Shown in pieces: positions 7,013 to 10,738 of a stretch of DNA of 10,738 nt (positions within the stretch are counted from its first letter, which is position 1; each line of letters starts with the position of its first letter). The notes under the pieces were generated by a model. It ran no database searches. It saw nothing but the letters and a program-made list of their open reading frames with translations, and had not been told where the DNA came from. The DNA is taken from assembly GCA_017459315.1 (NCBI GenBank), contig JAFUDD010000390.1:1-10738 (forward strand), given 5' to 3'. The position numbers were made by a program, and so were the translations under genes. Source of the stretch: Clostridia bacterium (GTDB taxonomy: Bacteria; Bacillota_A; Clostridia; Christensenellales; CAG-138).

Positions 7013-8101
7013 ATGAAGTTAGGCGTTATCGGCTTGCCGAATGTCGGAAAAAGCACGTTGTTCAACGCGATCACGCAGGCGGGGGCGCAGGCCGCCAACT
7101 ATCCGTTTTGCACGATTGAACCGAACGTCGGCGTCGTCGCGGTGCCGGATGCACGGCTCGACCGTCTGGCCGAAATGTACCATCCCGAAAAGTACACGCC
7201 CGCTACCATCGAGTTTGTCGATATCGCGGGCTTGGTGCGCGGCGCGTCGAAGGGCGAGGGCCTCGGCAATAAGTTTTTGTCGCACATCCGCGAGGTGGAC
7301 GCCGTCGTGCATGTCGTCCGCTGCTTCGATGACGACAACGTCGTTCATGTGGACGGCTCCGTGAACCCCGTGCGCGACGCGGAAACGATCAATCTGGAGC
7401 TGATCTTTGCCGACATGGAGACCGTCGAAAAGCGCATCGACCGCGCACAGCGGCTTGCCAAGGGCGACAAGTCTCTGCTCGGTGAGATCGAACTTCTGAA
7501 AAAGCTCTATGCGCATTTAGAGAGCGGGCAGCCCGTCCGCACCTATCCCGCGGACAAGGACGAGGCCGAAACGATCAAGACGCTGTTCCTGCTGACCTCG
7601 AAGCCGGTCATTTACGTTGCCAACATCGCCGAGGACGATCTCGGCGGCGAGCCGAACGATTACGTTAAGGCACTGTACGACGTTGCGGCGAAGGAGGGCG
7701 CGAAGGCGTTGACGATCTCCGCCAAGGTCGAGGAGGAGATCTCCGAGCTTGACCCGGACGAAAAGAAAGCGTTCTTAGAGGAAATGGGCATCGGGCAAAG
7801 CGGTCTCGATCAGCTTGTGCAGGCGTGCTATTCCTTGCTCGGCCTGATCAGCTTTCTCACCGCCGGTCCCAAGGAGGTGCGCGCGTGGACGATCACCAAG
7901 GGCACCAAAGCACCGCAGGCCGCAGGCAAGATCCATTCGGATTTCGAGCGCGGCTTCATTCGCGCCGCTGTCGTGCCGTATGACACGCTGATCGAAAACG
8001 GCACGATGACCGCCTGCAAGGAAAAGGGACTTGTCCGTTCCGAGGGCAAGGAATACGTCATGCAGGACGGCGATATCGTCGAGTTCTTCTTTAACGTATA
8101 A
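7013..8101 (+). CDS. ychF: Redox-regulated ATPase YchF (Obg-like, OLA1 family)
   Basis: YchF is a cytoplasmic P-loop protein of the Obg family that prefers ATP to GTP and associates with ribosomes. The 362-residue protein is full length (family about 363). It has the P-loop GLPNVGKST (7-15), the G3 motif [10 protein letters not shown] (70-79), the altered G4 motif NIAE (204-207) in place of the NKxD of GTPases, which explains the ATP preference, and a coiled-coil-like helical region near 130-172. The C-terminal TGS domain (about 279-362) ends with the typical [18 protein letters not shown] (6999-7005) overlaps the gltX stop and sits 7 bases from ATG 7013, so it is the third gene of the translation operon, 12 bp behind gltX. 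A hairpin terminator follows immediately. Confidence 0.98.
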   Translation: MKLGVIGLPNVGKSTLFNAITQAGAQAANYPFCTIEPNVGVVAVPDARLDRLAEMYHPEKYTPATIEFVDIAGLVRGASKGEGLGNKFLSHIREVDAVVHVVRCFDDDNVVHVDGSVNPVRDAETINLELIFADMETVEKRIDRAQRLAKGDKSLLGEIELLKKLYAHLESGQPVRTYPADKDEAETIKTLFLLTSKPVIYVANIAEDDLGGEPNDYVKALYDVAAKEGAKALTISAKVEEEISELDPDEKKAFLEEMGIGQSGLDQLVQACYSLLGLISFLTAGPKEVRAWTITKGTKAPQAAGKIHSDFERGFIRAAVVPYDTLIENGTMTACKEKGLVRSEGKEYVMQDGDIVEFFFNV

Positions 8102-8107
8102 CACTAT

Positions 8108-8136
8108 GCGCGTCCGTTCGAAGCGGGCGCGTTTTT
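8108..8136 (+). terminator. Rho-independent terminator after ychF
   Basis: CGCGTCCG (8109-8116) pairs with CGGGCGCG (8124-8131), with one G-T wobble and a 7-base loop, followed by five T residues (8132-8136). It ends only about 15 bp before the start codon of the next gene, so that gene must depend on partial read-through or on a promoter that I cannot see. Confidence 0.85.
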
Positions 8137-8151
8137 CATGAGGGTATCTTT

Positions 8152-8790
8152 ATGAAGCATTACGAAACCGCCCTGCCGGAGGGGTACGAAAAGGTTTATT
8201 TCATCGACGCAAAAGAGAAAAAGACCGGCCTTTGGATGAATGGCGTCGCGCTGCTCATCTTTGTCGCTGCGCTTGCTCCGTTCGTGCTCGACTTGCTGCT
8301 GTGGCATCCGTATCGCGCCGTCATGCTGCTTAAGGACGGCTTCGGCATAAAGGAGCTTCTTGTGCTGTACGGTGTGTTTTTGGGCGGATTCGTCGCCTAT
8401 ATCGTGCTGCATGAGCTGACGCACGGGCTTGTCTATAAGCAGTTGACCAAGCAAAAGCTCACGTTCGGGATCACATGGAGCGCGGCTTTTTGCGGCGTGC
8501 CGCATATCTATGTCTACCGCACCGCAAGCCTTCTTGCCATCCTTGCCCCGTTCGTCGTGTTCACGCTCGTCTTTTTCGGCCTGCTGCTCGAAACATGGCT
8601 GGAGGTTGCGCGCGAAGGCGGCTTGTGGAGCGCGGCATACGTCGGGCTTGTGCTGCTGTTCGCCTCGCACATGGCCGGCTGCGTGGGCGACCTTTACGGC
8701 GCGTCGCTGATACTGTTCCGCTTCCGCGATCAACGGATGCTGATGAACGATACCGGCCCGATGCAGACGTTCTATCTGCCAAAAGAATAA
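8152..8790 (+). CDS. DUF3267 membrane protein, putative zinc metallopeptidase
   Basis: This 212-residue integral membrane protein carries a zincin motif HELTH (87-91) at the end of a hydrophobic helix, as in the DUF3267 family of putative membrane peptidases found mainly in Bacillota. Membrane segments lie near 29-50, 66-86, 124-147 and 158-178. H87, H91 and the glutamate E88 are in place for zinc binding and catalysis. D180 in the late AGCVGD segment (175-180) is a candidate third ligand, by analogy with intramembrane metallopeptidases. Its substrate is unknown and peptidase activity in the family is mostly predicted. ATG 8152 follows GAGGG (8140-8144). It sits directly behind the ychF terminator on the same strand and ends before its own hairpin terminator. 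The first 30 residues are charged and cytoplasmic-looking. Confidence 0.88.
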   Translation: MKHYETALPEGYEKVYFIDAKEKKTGLWMNGVALLIFVAALAPFVLDLLLWHPYRAVMLLKDGFGIKELLVLYGVFLGGFVAYIVLHELTHGLVYKQLTKQKLTFGITWSAAFCGVPHIYVYRTASLLAILAPFVVFTLVFFGLLLETWLEVAREGGLWSAAYVGLVLLFASHMAGCVGDLYGASLILFRFRDQRMLMNDTGPMQTFYLPKE

Positions 8791-8800
8791 ATCATTTGCT

Positions 8801-8828
8801 GAACAGGCCGACACAGCCTGTTCTTTTC
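8801..8828 (+). terminator. Rho-independent terminator after the DUF3267 gene
   Basis: GAACAGGC (8801-8808) and GCCTGTTC (8816-8823) form a perfect 8-bp stem with a 7-base loop, followed by TTTTC. It starts 11 bp after the stop codon of the plus-strand gene. Confidence 0.85.
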
Positions 8829-8830
8829 AT

Positions 8831-8857
8831 AAAAAGAAAGACTCCCCTTCGGGAGCC
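8831..8857 (-). terminator. Rho-independent terminator of the minus-strand operon
   Basis: On the minus strand CTCCC and GGGAG form a short GC-rich stem around a GAAG tetraloop, followed by TCTTTCTTTTT (plus strand 8831-8841). It lies about 15 bp beyond the stop of the acyltransferase gene and abuts the plus-strand terminator, so the two convergent units end back to back. Confidence 0.75.
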
Positions 8858-8872
8858 CGATATGCGCTGCGG

Positions 8873-10024
8873 TCATTCGTTCAGATACCGGAACAGATCG
8901 CAGTATTTTTTTCCGCACCGGTGATGGTCGGACAGGATCACATAATGCAGACCGTTTGCGGAAAAAGACAGCTTTTCCTGCTGCGTCAGCGCAATGCCCT
9001 CGACTTTGGACAGCGGCACGGAAAACCGCCCGAGCGTCAGCGCCGTGCCGGACAGCGACAGCGTCCCCGCCGTGATCGGCAAAAGCTCGTGGTTGTCGCC
9101 GAGCTGATACAGCTGCTGCCCCGCGTCGGAAAAGACCGGCGCTTCGCCCGCATCTTCGGCAAGGCGGCGCACCTGCGTCTGCTGCCATGCGTCCCATTCG
9201 CCGGGGTGCGCAAACGGCAGCTTCACACCGGTGAAGCGTCCGTTTTCCTGCATTGTCATCGTCAAGCCGCAGTCACAGGAAAAGACATTGTCCCGGCTTT
9301 TCAGCGTATCGACGCATCCGCAGCGCGGGCAAAGGTACAGCATCGTTTCGAGGCGCTCGGCAAGCCGCTTGCCTTTATAGGGAATCGGCGCCGCATCGTA
9401 GGCGTCCTCCCAAAGATCTGCGGTGATGCGACTAAGCAGCTCGTCGTTTGACATGGCCGCCATCTCCTCCGGCGTATAGATATGGACGATATCGCCGTGC
9501 ATGCTGCCCTTTCGCATCGTGTCCGCCCAGCGCGGCGAGGTCATGTACCCGCCGGTCAGCTTATACGTGATCAGCGGCACCCTTGCGCTCTTGGCGAGCT
9601 TAGCGGAGGCGGGGAAGATCGGCGTCGATTGCCCGGTATAGGAACGGTTGCCGGAGGGGAACATGCACACCGGCTTTCCCTTGCGCAATGTGCGCAGGAT
9701 CTGCAGCGCACAGGCCGAATCCGTCGTGCCCTTCACACGGTCGATTGTATCGGCATACCGGTTGATGATTTTCGACAGCTTGCCCATCCGCTGCACGTTT
9801 TCGCCTGCGACAAACGTCAAGGGCTCCCGGAACGAGGCGCCGACAAACACCGGATCGAGGTCGGTCACATGGTTCGCGTACAGCAGAAACGCGCCGTCCG
9901 GTACGTCCACGATCGGGCAGGTATAGGCAAACCGCCCTTTCAAAAGCGCACGCACGGGCTTCAGCCATGTGTGCCAGAACCGCACCTTGCGCGCGGCGCT
10001 CTTTTCGGCTTCGGATTTCGGCAT
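8873..10024 (-). CDS. PlsC-like lysophospholipid acyltransferase with zinc-ribbon-like C-terminal extension
   Basis: This 383-residue protein has an N-terminal glycerophospholipid acyltransferase domain (about 30-210). The catalytic motif NHVTDLD gives H52 and D57 in the required HX4D spacing. Motif III reads FPSGNRS (122-128), where the usual glutamate of FPEGxRS is serine. The family transfers acyl groups to lysophospholipids such as lysophosphatidate at the inner face of the membrane. The protein lacks a clear membrane helix, so it is probably peripheral. A cysteine cluster follows (C232, C235, C237, C250, C252), resembling a zinc ribbon, then a beta-rich segment (about 300-383) that could be a PH-like domain. 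Typical PlsC is about 200-250 residues, so the extension is substantial. ATG 10024 has AAAGGAG upstream and lies 13 bp after the phosphatase gene, so the two are co-transcribed. The exact substrate is unknown. Confidence 0.88.
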   Translation of the reverse strand: MPKSEAEKSAARKVRFWHTWLKPVRALLKGRFAYTCPIVDVPDGAFLLYANHVTDLDPVFVGASFREPLTFVAGENVQRMGKLSKIINRYADTIDRVKGTTDSACALQILRTLRKGKPVCMFPSGNRSYTGQSTPIFPASAKLAKSARVPLITYKLTGGYMTSPRWADTMRKGSMHGDIVHIYTPEEMAAMSNDELLSRITADLWEDAYDAAPIPYKGKRLAERLETMLYLCPRCGCVDTLKSRDNVFSCDCGLTMTMQENGRFTGVKLPFAHPGEWDAWQQTQVRRLAEDAGEAPVFSDAGQQLYQLGDNHELLPITAGTLSLSGTALTLGRFSVPLSKVEGIALTQQEKLSFSANGLHYVILSDHHRCGKKYCDLFRYLNE

Positions 10025-10037
10025 AGTAAATCTCCTT

Positions 10038-10685
10038 TTATTCGACGGCGTCCGGCAGCATGGAGGGTGTGTCCAAAATGACGGGCGCGCCGTGCTCTGT
10101 TAGGTGCGCCTTGCCGCGGAATCCCCATGCGCAGCCGATGATCCCGACGCCGGCATTCTTTGCAAACGCGATATCTACGTTTGTATCCCCGACGTAAACG
10201 ATCTCCTGCGGCGTCACGCCGAGCTGCTTGGCCACGGCGAGCAGCACCGTCGGGTCGGGCTTTAACGGATATTTGTCCGTCTGCCCGAGGATCACGTCAA
10301 AGTCCGCGCCGCCGTTGGGAAACATCGTCCGCACGATGCGTTCCGTGCTCGGATGGTATTTGTTGCTGATCACGGCAAGCCGCAGCCCGCGTTTTTTCAG
10401 CGCGGCGACGGCTTCGAGCATGCCGGGATAGGGAACCGTTTTGTCGGTGCAATGCTTTTGATAATGCGCCAAAAACAGCGCCTTCACCATCGGCACCGCG
10501 TCGGCACGATCCGAGGGCACCGCGCGTTCGCACAGCTTTTGGATCCCGTTGCCGACCATGGCGCAGACCGCCGCTTCGGAATGGGCGGGGAAGTCAAACG
10601 TGCGCAGGGAATAGTTCACGGAGGCCGTTAAATCCGGGAGCGTGTTGCACAGCGTCCCGTCCAGATCAAAAAAGACAGCTTTCAT
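10038..10685 (-). CDS. HAD-family hydrolase, phosphoglycolate phosphatase-like
   Basis: This 215-residue protein is a haloacid dehalogenase superfamily phosphatase. Motif I is FFDLDGTL with nucleophile D7 and acid D9, motif II is the SNK at 107-109, the motif III lysine is K142 in LKPDP, and motif IV is VGDTNVD with D167 and D171. The segment between motifs I and II (about 15-85) is the helical cap typical of subclass IA, the group that contains phosphoglycolate phosphatase (Gph), PpaX and related enzymes. The true substrate cannot be told from these motifs, so I give no gene symbol. Start ATG 10685 has GAGGA (plus strand TCCTC 10692-10696) seven bases upstream. It is the first gene of a minus-strand operon with the acyltransferase and has a recognisable promoter just upstream. 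Its stop lies within the binding-site region of the next gene. Confidence 0.93.
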   Translation of the reverse strand: MKAVFFDLDGTLCNTLPDLTASVNYSLRTFDFPAHSEAAVCAMVGNGIQKLCERAVPSDRADAVPMVKALFLAHYQKHCTDKTVPYPGMLEAVAALKKRGLRLAVISNKYHPSTERIVRTMFPNGGADFDVILGQTDKYPLKPDPTVLLAVAKQLGVTPQEIVYVGDTNVDIAFAKNAGVGIIGCAWGFRGKAHLTEHGAPVILDTPSMLPDAVE

Positions 10686-10705
10686 GTTTTTTCCTCTTAT
10701 ACAGC

Positions 10706-10735
10706 ATTGTACCGCCGAAAACGCCGCGCCGTCAA
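10706..10735 (-). promoter_or_regulatory. Vegetative promoter of the phosphatase-acyltransferase operon
   Basis: On the minus strand TTGACG (plus 10730-10735) and TACAAT (plus 10706-10711) are separated by 18 bp, each matching the housekeeping consensus at five of six positions. Transcription would start near 10699, giving a very short leader of about 14 nt that still contains the ribosome binding site. Confidence 0.7.
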
Positions 10736-10738
10736 CAG

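Overview
The window looks like a chromosomal segment of a GC-rich Gram-positive bacterium, most likely a member of the Clostridia (Bacillota). The evidence is strong AGGAGG-type ribosome binding sites, third codon positions rich in G/C, a YtvI-type AI-2E family membrane protein (typical of spore formers), an OmpR-type regulator and kinase pair of clostridial appearance, and a DUF3267 putative metallopeptidase. No species can be named from sequence alone. The genes are mostly housekeeping or regulatory. I see no prophage, transposon, CRISPR array, tRNA or rRNA.

Layout on the plus strand, left half. The 3' end of a YtvI-like permease gene (1-492) is followed by a short gap holding an extended -10 promoter preceded by three imperfect 10-bp repeats (507-542). 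Then comes a tight three-gene signalling operon: an OmpR-family response regulator (574-1254), a membrane histidine kinase overlapping it by 4 bp (1251-2693), and an unrecognised single-pass membrane protein overlapping the kinase gene by 20 bp (2674-3516). The operon ends at a strong hairpin terminator (3531-3563). A 46-residue protein gene (3565-3705, minus strand) converges on the same terminator.

Centre. A consensus-like promoter (3813-3841), whose -35 box overlaps that of a predicted minus-strand promoter for the small gene, starts a translation operon: glnS (3888-5528), gltX (5561-7000) and ychF (7013-8101), with gaps of 32 and 12 bp. The leader is only about 40 nt, so there is no T-box. 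A hairpin terminator follows (8108-8136), and directly behind it lies a gene for a DUF3267 membrane putative zinc peptidase (8152-8790).

Right end. Two terminators in opposite orientation (8801-8857) separate the plus-strand genes from a minus-strand operon. That operon has its own promoter (10706-10735) and encodes a HAD phosphatase of the phosphoglycolate phosphatase type (10038-10685), then a PlsC-like acyltransferase (8873-10024) with an unusual C-terminal extension: a cysteine zinc-ribbon-like segment followed by a beta-rich, possibly PH-like segment.

How the parts work together. The signalling trio probably senses something outside the membrane, with the third protein as a possible accessory sensor or output, and may control its own promoter through the 10-bp repeats. 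glnS and gltX charge tRNA-Gln and tRNA-Glu directly, and ychF is a ribosome-associated ATPase, so this operon has a common theme of translation. The most novel-looking pieces are the uncharacterised third gene of the signalling operon, the small basic protein, and the multidomain acyltransferase with an altered motif.
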